Shown here: piece after piece, positions 1 to 7,575 of the stretch
How positions within the stretch are numbered: position 1 is the first letter of the stretch
How the letters are laid out: every line of letters starts with the position of its first letter
NCBI GenBank assembly: GCA_030665925.1
Contig: DAOUYX010000005.1
Span: 1-20,027, forward strand
Reading direction: 5' to 3'
DNA from: Methanosarcinales archaeon
GTDB taxonomy: Archaea > Halobacteriota > Syntropharchaeia > Alkanophagales > Methanospirareceae
DNA length: 20,027 nt
Program-made: the position numbers and the translations under genes
The notes under the pieces: generated by a model
What the model was told of the DNA's origin: nothing
Databases searched by the model: none
What the model saw: only the letters and a program-made list of their open reading frames with translations

Positions 1-801
1 AAGGATGCAATGAACAACATCATCCTTCCACAAAAGCTCGCGTATTATGAACTGAAATATTTAAAAACACCATCCACGAAAATTGACGCTTCACGAATTG
101 CTCATGTTCAACCATCATCTATAGAAGATGATTTCGAAGGCGAATCTGCACTGTTTTGTATTTTCGATGTTCTTACCGTTTTGAAGAACATGGATTGGTC
201 CACCGGTCAAGCAATGTTCCGTCATGGCGGGGGGCTAACTACCGTCATCCCCGGTGACGATGCCACACAAGATGAAATAAATGCGATTGATGAAACCGTA
301 TCTGAAATTAATACTAAAACCATCCTCACATTGACACCCGGTTGTTCAATTCAACACGACAGACCAGGGGCACTTGATCCAGAGAAATACTATAACGTCA
401 TCACCGCGCAAATTTCTGGTGGCTCAAATATACCTATTTCAATTCTCATGGGCGCTCAAGCAGGTGCGGTTCAAGCATCATCAAAGGATAGAAAGGATTA
501 TGCCGATTTCCTTCACGCTATCCAGGTCAATGATCTCACACCTATTCTAATCCAAATCATTAAACGTTTCCAAGCATCCGGACAAATATCCAAAGGGCAC
601 AAAATCGATGATTTCTTGATACAGTGGAATACACCCTCGATATTTATTGTCGATACCGCTCGCGGTAATTTGTATGAAGCACGCGCAGAGCACGAACGAG
701 CGAAAGCAGAAGAAAAGCGCGTGCAAACTCAGCTTCTGCAAATTCAACTTTCCGAACAACAGGAGGGTTCAGAGCCAGATGGCACGTCCACCAGAGACTG
801 A
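1..801 (+). CDS. Phage portal protein, C-terminal part (5' end outside window)
   Basis: The reading frame is open at the left edge, so this is the C-terminal ~266 residues of a longer protein; the ATG at base 10 is internal. The stretch ISILMGAQAGAVQASSKDR followed by a helical segment resembles the C-terminal core of DUF1073/SPP1-type portal proteins, which form the dodecameric channel at one capsid vertex, bind the terminase and pass DNA. The last ~45 residues (from about EARAEHERAKAEEKR) are charged and helical, as in many portal tails. It overlaps the next gene by 23 bases. The family call rests on motif feel and on the position ahead of protease and capsid genes. Confidence 0.72.
   Translation, partial: KDAMNNIILPQKLAYYELKYLKTPSTKIDASRIAHVQPSSIEDDFEGESALFCIFDVLTVLKNMDWSTGQAMFRHGGGLTTVIPGDDATQDEINAIDETVSEINTKTILTLTPGCSIQHDRPGALDPEKYYNVITAQISGGSNIPISILMGAQAGAVQASSKDRKDYADFLHAIQVNDLTPILIQIIKRFQASGQISKGHKIDDFLIQWNTPSIFIVDTARGNLYEARAEHERAKAEEKRVQTQLLQIQLSEQQEGSEPDGTSTRD
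761..766 (+). promoter_or_regulatory. Shine-Dalgarno site fixing the ligase start
   Basis: AGGAGG lies 12 bases before the ATG at 779, inside the end of the portal gene. It supports that ATG over an upstream in-frame ATG at 647, whose extra 44 residues would be read entirely within the portal coding sequence. Confidence 0.7.
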
Positions 802-2344
802 TGAAGAACTTGCCCCTGTTAATTCCTCCGGAGTAGAGCTTGGCGAAGAAATCACACGCGATGAAATATTGCCTTATTTCAAATCATTTTATCATACCAA
901 ACCGTATGTCAGCCTTATTGGAGGCCTATGCACACAGGGCAAGACGAAAGGCGATATAGATATTTTTATCAATTCTAATCACAGGGACATCTCAACTGAG
1001 TTTCGCATTATTCGTATGTATCCCGAAAAATATTGGTTCAGGTTCCGGTTTCATTACCCTTTTGAAGAAGAAGAGAGGCTACCCGATGCATCCATTAATC
1101 TCGTAGATGCTGAGAAAACCCACCCTGGTAAGTTCACCGATTACATGGACATTTATAATGAGAAAATAGAAGTCATCTCGGGCCCCGAGCTCGTGCTGAT
1201 GTCCGTACCTAAAAAGTTAGAATTATTCAAATTTGCCAAGCTGCTGAAACCTGCTCACGGACATTATAAAGGCGAAGAATATAGCATAGACAAACTTATC
1301 GAGGTCGTGAACGCTAAACCCGAATGGTACGAAAAAGGCATTTACGTTCAGAAGAAGTTCGATGGCGTCCACATCAGAGGCGACCACTCAAAGGAGGGTA
1401 AGGTAATTATCTGGAGCGAAGAAGGTAACGATATCACAAGTAATTTACCCACCCTGGTCTCAGAAATTAAGGTAGCCTGTTCAGGCCATGATGTTATCTT
1501 TCCAGGAGAACTCGAATTCTGGTCAGATAAGAAGCATCAATCACGACAACAAACTACCGCTATTATCCACACCAAAGAAGTCCATCCCGATGAAAGCAAG
1601 GTCATCCTGAATGCTTTTGATACCCTATTTTATGATCAAGATATTCACAATGAGCCATACTCAGAACGCTTGAAATCAGAAATTAAAGATACCAAGCATA
1701 TTAAGAAAGCGGATTACAAACTCGTATATTCCTCAACCGAATTGCGTAAAGCAGTGACGCATTATGCAGGCCTGCCGGGCAGCGAGGGCGCGTATCTTAA
1801 GCGTGCTGATTTCCCCTATGAATTGGATGGGAAAACATTGCTTAATTTCAAATATAAAAATACGTTCTCCTGGGACGTTGCAGTCAAGGGCATAGATAAA
1901 ATCAAAGGTGCAAACGCATGGTCTTATCTCTGCGTTATTGAAGACGAACATGGCGAAGAAGTCCCCTGCGGGAAAACCTATAATTGCTCCATCGGCAGAT
2001 CTAAAACAGAACCCCTCCAGGAAGGCGATATCTTAAAAGTTGAGTTTGTTAATCTAAACAAGTATATTGACCCAACAACTAAAAAAGTCTGGTATAATAT
2101 GTGGTCTCCGCATCCCATCCCACCTTGGCGCAAAGAGAAGAAGAAGCCAGATAATACACTCACCGCAGAGAAGCTTGTCGAAGCCAGCCATGGCACAGTC
2201 ACAGAAAAGAAGTGGCCTAAAAGATACGGAGATGATGACGCGCCCCTCATGTTACATCAAAATGAGGATTTATCTGAAGGTAAAATCGTAAAAGTTAATC
2301 ATAAAATAGGAATAATCTCTAAAATCCTTGCCAGAAGAAAATGA
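779..2344 (+). CDS. Nucleotidyltransferase-like domain fused to ATP-dependent DNA ligase
   Basis: A 521-residue protein with two apparent domains. Residues ~40-115 carry the polymerase-beta-superfamily nucleotidyltransferase signature: GG (48-49), then GDIDIFI with D59 and D61, and a possible third carboxylate at D110. Residues ~185-400 look like a DNA ligase core: motif I KFDG with the predicted adenylated Lys193, GELEFW (motif III-like), EGAYLKR (motif IV-like) and LLNFKYKN (motif V-like). Residues ~405-480 resemble the OB-fold (EGDILKVEFVNLNKY). Ligases of this type seal DNA nicks using ATP. The gene sits between portal and fibre genes and its stop overlaps the next start (ATGA). The ligase call is firm; the nucleotidyltransferase call is good, but its activity (nucleotide addition or other) is unknown. 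Confidence 0.85.
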   Translation: MARPPETDEELAPVNSSGVELGEEITRDEILPYFKSFYHTKPYVSLIGGLCTQGKTKGDIDIFINSNHRDISTEFRIIRMYPEKYWFRFRFHYPFEEEERLPDASINLVDAEKTHPGKFTDYMDIYNEKIEVISGPELVLMSVPKKLELFKFAKLLKPAHGHYKGEEYSIDKLIEVVNAKPEWYEKGIYVQKKFDGVHIRGDHSKEGKVIIWSEEGNDITSNLPTLVSEIKVACSGHDVIFPGELEFWSDKKHQSRQQTTAIIHTKEVHPDESKVILNAFDTLFYDQDIHNEPYSERLKSEIKDTKHIKKADYKLVYSSTELRKAVTHYAGLPGSEGAYLKRADFPYELDGKTLLNFKYKNTFSWDVAVKGIDKIKGANAWSYLCVIEDEHGEEVPCGKTYNCSIGRSKTEPLQEGDILKVEFVNLNKYIDPTTKKVWYNMWSPHPIPPWRKEKKKPDNTLTAEKLVEASHGTVTEKKWPKRYGDDDAPLMLHQNEDLSEGKIVKVNHKIGIISKILARRK

Positions 2345-2667
2345 AAATCGAATTGGAATTACCGGAATGGGTAACCGAGAGGCATATTAGAATACTCGCT
2401 GGTGTTGAGTTGGTTGCTTATAAATTAGTACATGAGGATAAATTCAAAATAAAAACTTCTCGTTGTAATTTCTGTGGTAAATGCTGCATGAACGTCCGGG
2501 TAGATCACATGTTTGGCAGAGATCCAAAAACGAATGATTGCAGATTCTTGAAGAAAAATGGTGATATTTATGAATGCGGACTCGGATTAGGTCGCCCATT
2601 TTCTTGCTGCATTACCATTCCTAAACATATTCGTGGATGCACTGAAAAATTTGAGGAGGCGAGATAA
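2341..2667 (+). CDS. Cysteine-rich YkgJ-like metal-binding protein
   Basis: A 108-residue protein with nine cysteines: C42, C45, C48, C49, C67, C79, C89, C90 and C100. The segment CNFCGKCC and the later paired cysteines match the YkgJ family (putative zinc or iron-sulfur chelating proteins) in arrangement. No signal peptide or membrane segment is seen, so it is presumably cytoplasmic or virion-associated. It overlaps the ligase stop by four bases (ATGA), so the two are probably translated together. The biochemical role of YkgJ-like proteins is poorly known; a cofactor or metal-handling job linked to the ligase is only a guess from context. Confidence 0.7.
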   Translation: MKIELELPEWVTERHIRILAGVELVAYKLVHEDKFKIKTSRCNFCGKCCMNVRVDHMFGRDPKTNDCRFLKKNGDIYECGLGLGRPFSCCITIPKHIRGCTEKFEEAR

Positions 2668-3240
2668 ATGGGTTATTATGGTGTAAATGGGAATGCGAGA
2701 TGGGGAAGCGATGGGGTGTCAGTATCTTGGGACCAAAATTGCGCTGTTAATATCACAGGTGTAGAAACAACACACAATAAAGTTCTCTTGATGCAAGGTG
2801 ATAATTTAGCAGCTCACGGCGCTATCGCCTATACTGTTGTTTTACAATACTCTAAAGATGGAGGTGCATTTGTAACTCTAACAAATCTAACCGATTGGAT
2901 TTATCAAGCTGCTGAGGCATTTAACGATGGCGATGCTGTAACATCAAATAACTGTCCTACACCTAACGGCGGTATTTGGAAAAACGGTAAAAAAGATGAG
3001 AATAATCTTATAGGTGCGATAACATTAGCTTCTACTGAGTACACTGAAATATGGTTTTCTATAAGAGCAGCAAATGCAGCAGGAGGGAGCGTCTATAGAT
3101 TCCGATTATACGATACCGCCGAAGGGTGCGAAGTCCCCACTGGTGGCAATTTAGCAGCTTATATTCAAGCTACTATGTTTTCGGCAGGTGCTTCCATCCC
3201 CATCATAAGTCATCATTATAAACAGTTGAGGGAAGCCTAA
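2668..3240 (+). CDS. Putative virion surface or fibre protein
   Basis: A 190-residue protein that starts right after the preceding TAA and has a strong GAGGAGG site at 2653-2659. It is rich in Gly, Asn, Thr and aromatic residues with alternating hydrophobic positions, as in beta-sandwich virion proteins. It has no membrane segment or enzyme motif. It directly precedes a clearly recognisable fibre gene, which supports a structural role such as an adhesin, fibre or head decoration. I do not recognise the family. Confidence 0.6.
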   Translation: MGYYGVNGNARWGSDGVSVSWDQNCAVNITGVETTHNKVLLMQGDNLAAHGAIAYTVVLQYSKDGGAFVTLTNLTDWIYQAAEAFNDGDAVTSNNCPTPNGGIWKNGKKDENNLIGAITLASTEYTEIWFSIRAANAAGGSVYRFRLYDTAEGCEVPTGGNLAAYIQATMFSAGASIPIISHHYKQLREA

Positions 3241-3241
3241 A

Positions 3242-5143
3242 ATGCAATACCTGAAACAAAGCACGGCAATAACATTGAAAATCGGGCCCTTCTTAGATGA
3301 CAATGACGGCAAGACAGCAGAAACAACACTAACGATTGCACAAGCAGATGTGCGACTATCAAAGAATGGAGGCAACATAGCAGAAAAGACCGAAGCGACA
3401 TCCTGCACGCATGATGAATTAGGTATATACGGCTGCCCCTTAGGTGCTACAGATACAGGGACATTAGGAAGATTACAATTATGGGTCCACGAATCAGGCG
3501 CGCTTCCTGTTTGGCACGAATACACGGTAGTTCCGGCCAATGTTTATGATTCTCTATTCAGCACGGATAAACTCGAGGTAGATCTAAAACAAATCGGTGG
3601 GGTTGTACAGAGCGCAACAGATCTAAAAGATTTCGCAGATACAGGTTATGATCCTTCCGCACACAGAACGCAAGCACAGACAAAAGGAATGGATAGTGGT
3701 GTGCTAACAGCCACCGCAATCGCAGCAGACGCAATCACCGCCGCGAAGATAGCCGCAGATGCAATAAGCTCTTCAGAGTTCGCACAGGCAGCTGCGGACA
3801 AGGTATGGGCGACAGCAACGAGAGCACTAACGGACAAAGCAGGATTTACAATCTCCGGAACCAAGCAAACATTAGACGCTTTGAATGACATTACTGCCGC
3901 TTCAGTTTGGTCAGTCGGTACTCGTGCACTCACAGATAAGGTTGGATTTGGACTTTCCACAGCAGGAATCTTAGCTATTTGGCATCAACTCTCAGCAAAT
4001 ATAGTCACTGCAAACACAATCGGTAAACTCCTGAAAGACAATTCACATAATGCCGCTGCTGTATGGTCTGCAGGGGGCAGAGCATTAACAACACCAGCAG
4101 ATTATAAAGCGGATGTTTCAGCGTTGGCACTCGAAGCGTCATTAACCGATATCAAAGGCACGGGATTCGCTAAAGATACCCACTCTCTACCTCAATGTCT
4201 CACTGCAGCGGGATTCAGCACTCATAACGCAGCTGCTATATGGACGGCAGGTAGCAGAGCATTATCAACACCCGCTAATTATAAAGCAGATGTCTCATTA
4301 CTCGCATTAGAAGCAACCTTGACAGCTATGAAGCAAACCGCAGCAGGGAGTTTCGATAGAGATTTACATAGCTTAGAAGCAATAAGAGAGAGGGGCGATA
4401 TAGGATGGATAACAGGAGGTGGAGGCGGTATAACAGATATAGTCCAGGTAATCCCCTCCATACCCACTAATATTGATCTGGCAGATACAAAGACAATCAG
4501 AATTGCGCTTTATCTTATCAACTCGCTTGATGATCTTCCCACAACTGCTGAAATCGTTCCCGGAACTATCACCATCGAACGCTCCGCAGATGGCGGGACA
4601 TCATGGTCCATGATTGTAAATGCTGCAGCATGTACCGAGCAGGCAGGACAAATATACTATGATGAGGTTTTCGATTCAGGAACCGGATATGCAAGCGGGG
4701 ATATGATTAGAATCACATTCAAAAGTCAGAAGATAACGGTTGCTGCGAACGATTATGAAATTACTGATGCAACTTACGGCTGGATGTTCCACACAAGAAT
4801 AGACGGAGGCGGTGGAGGAGGCGGTGGAGGCGATGCAACGGCAGCGAATCAAACCACTATCATTACCCATCTTACAGATGTCAAAGGCACTGGATTTATT
4901 AAAGACACTCATTCGCTGAAACAAAGTTTCGACCTTATTCAGCGCATACTCGGACTTACGCAGGAGAACCACTATATCGACAATACAACTTTCGAGACGG
5001 GCAAATTAAAATCTGCACGAATCAGAATATACAGCGTAGCGGGGAGCGTTGGCACGGCAAGCGATGTCATAGCCACTTACAATATCGCTATAACATACGA
5101 TGCAAATGGTAACATGGTGTCCTACAAGGCTACAAAAGCATGA
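3242..5143 (+). CDS. Phage fibre/baseplate-type structural protein with poly-Gly hinges
   Basis: A 633-residue protein. The N-terminal ~105 residues (start MQYLKQSTAITLKIGPF, then AQADVRLSKNGG and ALPVWHEYTV) strongly resemble a domain common at the start of phage fibre proteins from environmental genomes (BppU-like N-terminus). The middle holds repeated modules: RALTDKxGF, AA(V/I)W(S/T)AGxRAL, YKADVS-LALEA, and KGTGF-KDTHSL (three clear or partial copies). Glycine runs occur at ~391-396 and ~522-530 (nine Gly), probably flexible hinges. The C-terminal ~100 residues form a separate domain. The likely role is a virion fibre or fibre anchor. The stop overlaps the next start. Confidence 0.8.
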   Translation: MQYLKQSTAITLKIGPFLDDNDGKTAETTLTIAQADVRLSKNGGNIAEKTEATSCTHDELGIYGCPLGATDTGTLGRLQLWVHESGALPVWHEYTVVPANVYDSLFSTDKLEVDLKQIGGVVQSATDLKDFADTGYDPSAHRTQAQTKGMDSGVLTATAIAADAITAAKIAADAISSSEFAQAAADKVWATATRALTDKAGFTISGTKQTLDALNDITAASVWSVGTRALTDKVGFGLSTAGILAIWHQLSANIVTANTIGKLLKDNSHNAAAVWSAGGRALTTPADYKADVSALALEASLTDIKGTGFAKDTHSLPQCLTAAGFSTHNAAAIWTAGSRALSTPANYKADVSLLALEATLTAMKQTAAGSFDRDLHSLEAIRERGDIGWITGGGGGITDIVQVIPSIPTNIDLADTKTIRIALYLINSLDDLPTTAEIVPGTITIERSADGGTSWSMIVNAAACTEQAGQIYYDEVFDSGTGYASGDMIRITFKSQKITVAANDYEITDATYGWMFHTRIDGGGGGGGGGDATAANQTTIITHLTDVKGTGFIKDTHSLKQSFDLIQRILGLTQENHYIDNTTFETGKLKSARIRIYSVAGSVGTASDVIATYNIAITYDANGNMVSYKATKA

Positions 5144-5859
5144 CTATTGAACTCGCTACAAAAGGAATGGTTTACCCAAAATGTCAACTCTTAGGCATAG
5201 AAGCAGATGCAATGGTCTATCCACGAGACCAAGTATCAGGCATAGCAACAAAAGGAATAATCCACACGAGGTGCTTGCTTGTGACTAAAGAAGAAATCGC
5301 AATCGCAACCAGAGATGAAATCCTAACTGACGCAACTAAGTTCGCAGGTGCAAACATAGATGCTGCAATATCCTCCAGAGCCACGCCCAGCGATGTCCAG
5401 GTTTCCGTTAGCGGAGGTGGAAGCGGAGGCGGTGGAGGAGGCAGGACTATTATCGAACGCCCGGCTATCTGGAAACCAGAGGAGAAACTTAAACTTATCG
5501 AGGACATCAAGAAGATACATAAAATGATTGACGAACTTACTTCCCTGCAATCTGCTGGTCTGGAGAACATGAAGAATAATATTGAAGGGCTAAGAGAATC
5601 CCTGCTTAAGTTAATCAAAGAAGAAGTCACCCTTCTACTCAGCTTGAAGAAAATTATTTCTAAGCAGCCCAAAACCGATGCCTCCGCTGCGCTCGCTGAT
5701 TCGGTTAATCAAATAATTGCTAAATGGGATTCCGTCCAGAAGAGCATTCTCAAACCTTCTGACCTCTCCTCATTAGATAATAAACTCGATGACCTTGCTA
5801 AAATCATGGTTAAATCTCTGCCTAATAAAGCCCTGGAGGATTTGATAAATGCTGAATAA
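5140..5859 (+). CDS. Fibre-like protein with repeats, Gly-rich hinge and coiled coil
   Basis: A 239-residue protein. Residues 1-50 contain three short degenerate repeats of the form (A/E)xKGMVYPxCQLLGI, a pattern seen in short beta-repeat fibre proteins. Residues 92-101 are a Gly/Ser hinge (GGGSGGGGGG). From ~112 to the end the sequence is mostly charged amphipathic helix with Leu/Ile spacing typical of a coiled coil. It overlaps the previous gene by four bases and the next by 11, so the three are co-translated. It is probably a trimeric fibre or a connector to the upstream fibre protein. It could instead be a chaperone for it; I see no catalytic motif. Confidence 0.6.
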   Translation: MTIELATKGMVYPKCQLLGIEADAMVYPRDQVSGIATKGIIHTRCLLVTKEEIAIATRDEILTDATKFAGANIDAAISSRATPSDVQVSVSGGGSGGGGGGRTIIERPAIWKPEEKLKLIEDIKKIHKMIDELTSLQSAGLENMKNNIEGLRESLLKLIKEEVTLLLSLKKIISKQPKTDASAALADSVNQIIAKWDSVQKSILKPSDLSSLDNKLDDLAKIMVKSLPNKALEDLINAE

Positions 5860-6919
5860 AACATTAATCTCGGAATACGAAGCGCGTCTCGCTGAAGCTG
5901 ACGCATTACTAAAGGAGAAATTAAAACGTGTCAAGGAAGCAGACCCAATTCTTAAGGACAAGACAAAAGCTCTTAAAGTTATTGAGGATGAAATTGCTAA
6001 AAAGTCCGCACAGCTTGAGGAAGCAAAAAAGCATCCGGAGAAATTATTTGATGTTCTTTTTGAGGACGGTTCTGCAGGCGTTTTTCCCGAACAGGAATTA
6101 GAATTAGTTGAATCCATCTCAAAAGACCAATTTGAAATTCTCACTTCATTGCTTTCCGGTGATTCTGGAATAGAGTTCGATAAGGTCAATCCATATTTAA
6201 TCTACCCGGATGAATCGAAAAAGTGGAAAGGTATGGTTCACTCGCACATCAGGGGTAAAAGTGTTCATTTGGATCTCCGACTTCAAATATCAAAGGATTA
6301 CATGATTGGCTGGACGTTATATATTCCTAAAGGTCTATCCAAAGACCCAGAAACATTTACAGAAGCAAAAGCACTCAACGAAAAAGAGATTATGCCTATT
6401 GTCCGCGAAACGATGTCTAATCCGCTAAAGAAATTTAATTGCGGTCAAAAAGAAGAATTACCTCCTATTGAATGGGCGACATATGAAGGCACTGTTCAAC
6501 CAGGTGCAGTTGGGGCAACCAAATATGAGCACGGGCATTTTATCATTATTGATTCCTTCGATGTTCAGTTCGGCGCATCCAAATCTTATTTCCACGAATA
6601 TTTCTGCGATGGTAAGATCTTCCATGGCAGGATTATATTTCGATTGTTAGAAAACAAAGAAGAATGGAAGCGTACAGATGAAGGATTACTCACATGGTTC
6701 TGCTTCAACGCATTAAAATCACCAACCCCTTATGTTATGTCCACCCGCGCTGTAAAGAAAAAATGGGTACCTCCTTATGGCTCATCTGCATTACCAAGAA
6801 ACATTCGCAGCAAAATCCCTGAGCGATACCAATACTGGAAGATTAAAGACGCCTCACGGCGTAGAGAAGTCAGAGATGAACTTGTGGATGCAATAAAAAA
6901 GAAGCTACTTAAAAAATGA
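5849..6919 (+). CDS. LigD-type 3'-phosphoesterase homologue
   Basis: A 356-residue protein. Residues 1-70 are a charged helical coil. Residues ~125-260 match the 3'-phosphoesterase (PE) domain of bacterial LigD and of stand-alone archaeal PE proteins: HSHIRGKSVHLDLRL (131-145) supplies H133, H140, D142 and R144, followed by GWTLYIPKG and YEGTVQPGAVGA (212-223). PE enzymes trim 3' ribonucleotides and 3' phosphates before ligation. The later HPxxY element of LigD PE reads LPPIEW here (~204-209), so a conserved His and Tyr appear changed to Pro and Trp; activity may differ. A C-terminal ~90-residue extension contains WFCFNALKSPTPY. Its position close to the ligase gene suggests joint action. Confidence 0.78.
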   Translation: MLNKTLISEYEARLAEADALLKEKLKRVKEADPILKDKTKALKVIEDEIAKKSAQLEEAKKHPEKLFDVLFEDGSAGVFPEQELELVESISKDQFEILTSLLSGDSGIEFDKVNPYLIYPDESKKWKGMVHSHIRGKSVHLDLRLQISKDYMIGWTLYIPKGLSKDPETFTEAKALNEKEIMPIVRETMSNPLKKFNCGQKEELPPIEWATYEGTVQPGAVGATKYEHGHFIIIDSFDVQFGASKSYFHEYFCDGKIFHGRIIFRLLENKEEWKRTDEGLLTWFCFNALKSPTPYVMSTRAVKKKWVPPYGSSALPRNIRSKIPERYQYWKIKDASRRREVRDELVDAIKKKLLKK

Positions 6920-7206
6920 CCGGTAAAAGTTTACTATGGAAAGTTAAAGGTGAAGAAAAAAAAGGGATGATAAAGTATTACAAGAAACTGGTTTCTGGTT
7001 TTCTTATCATTGGTGGCTCTTTTTTACTTCTTGAGCATCTTTTCCAATTTGGAGGTTTTGATATTGAACTCCTTGGCCATGAATATTATGGCCTCGCCAT
7101 GATTATTATCGCCTTCTTGCTTTCTATTAAATGGAAACAACTGCCTGCTCTATTCAAAAGCAGAAGCTTCATAGAACTCTTAGACGAAGGAGAGAGAAGA
7201 AAATGA
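6916..7206 (+). CDS. Small two-helix membrane protein
   Basis: A 96-residue protein with two hydrophobic segments (~25-44 and ~55-72) separated by a short loop, a positively charged N-terminus and a charged C-terminal tail. It overlaps both neighbours by four bases (ATGA at each end), so it belongs to the same translational unit as the phosphoesterase. The size and two-helix layout would fit a holin or another membrane-active virion-release protein, but nothing specific identifies it. Confidence 0.6.
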   Translation: MTGKSLLWKVKGEEKKGMIKYYKKLVSGFLIIGGSFLLLEHLFQFGGFDIELLGHEYYGLAMIIIAFLLSIKWKQLPALFKSRSFIELLDEGERRK

Positions 7207-7376
7207 GGACTACTATCGTCAAAAAGGACGTGGTATCTATAGAACAAGAAGCATTAACATTCTTTCTTGAATCGGTAAAAAAGGAGCTTAACGATGAGCT
7301 CTCCTTCTTCTCCGCTTCCGTTGATTATTCTGCCAGGCTACCTCAACTAAGAATCCGGGAAAATGGTGAGCTATAA
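7203..7376 (+). CDS. Small hypothetical protein (57 aa)
   Basis: The start at 7203 is chosen because its ATG overlaps the preceding stop (ATGA); an earlier in-frame ATG at 7131 would lie deep inside that gene. The product is mostly helical and charged (EALTFFLESVKKELNDEL), with no recognised motif. Its 3' end overlaps the next small gene by 14 bases. Confidence 0.5.
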   Translation: MRTTIVKKDVVSIEQEALTFFLESVKKELNDELSFFSASVDYSARLPQLRIRENGEL

Positions 7377-7521
7377 TTATTGGCGCTGCACCAATTGTAA
7401 CCGCACATCTCGCACTCGCAGCTATTCAACTAATCAGCCGCCCTCATGCCCTTTCTGCGGGTCTAAGTGGTTGTCGTCCGCAACTGCAACCGAATTTAAA
7501 AAGGATAGAGGGCTTCATTAA
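7363..7521 (+). CDS. Zinc-ribbon microprotein (52 aa)
   Basis: The product has two CxxC pairs, WRCTNCNR (C9, C12) and CPFCGSKW (C29, C32), 16 residues apart, which is a classic zinc ribbon. The region between them is basic (RTSRTRSY), suggesting nucleic-acid or protein contact. It ends the first long run of overlapping genes and is followed by a 54-base gap. Such small zinc ribbons are common in archaeal and phage genomes; the specific role is unknown. Confidence 0.7.
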   Translation: MVSYNYWRCTNCNRTSRTRSYSTNQPPSCPFCGSKWLSSATATEFKKDRGLH

Positions 7522-7532
7522 TTATTTTCGTT

Positions 7533-7542
7533 CTTAAACGCT
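7533..7542 (+). promoter_or_regulatory. Candidate promoter element CTTAAACGCT
   Basis: It lies in the 54-base gap before the protease gene, 43 bases upstream of its ATG, and recurs almost exactly at 12811 and 15508. A T-run (7558-7563) follows at about the distance expected for transcription initiation if CTTAAA acts as a TATA-like box. The same T-run could end the upstream transcript. Inferred from recurrence and position only. Confidence 0.4.
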
Positions 7543-7575
7543 CTCATCCCTTACTCCTTTTTTAGTGAAGAAATA

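Noticed and set aside
7522..7575. Intrinsic terminator before the protease gene
   Set aside because: There is a run of six T but no clear stem; it may end the upstream transcript as archaeal T-tracts can, but it cannot be separated from the promoter candidate in the same gap.
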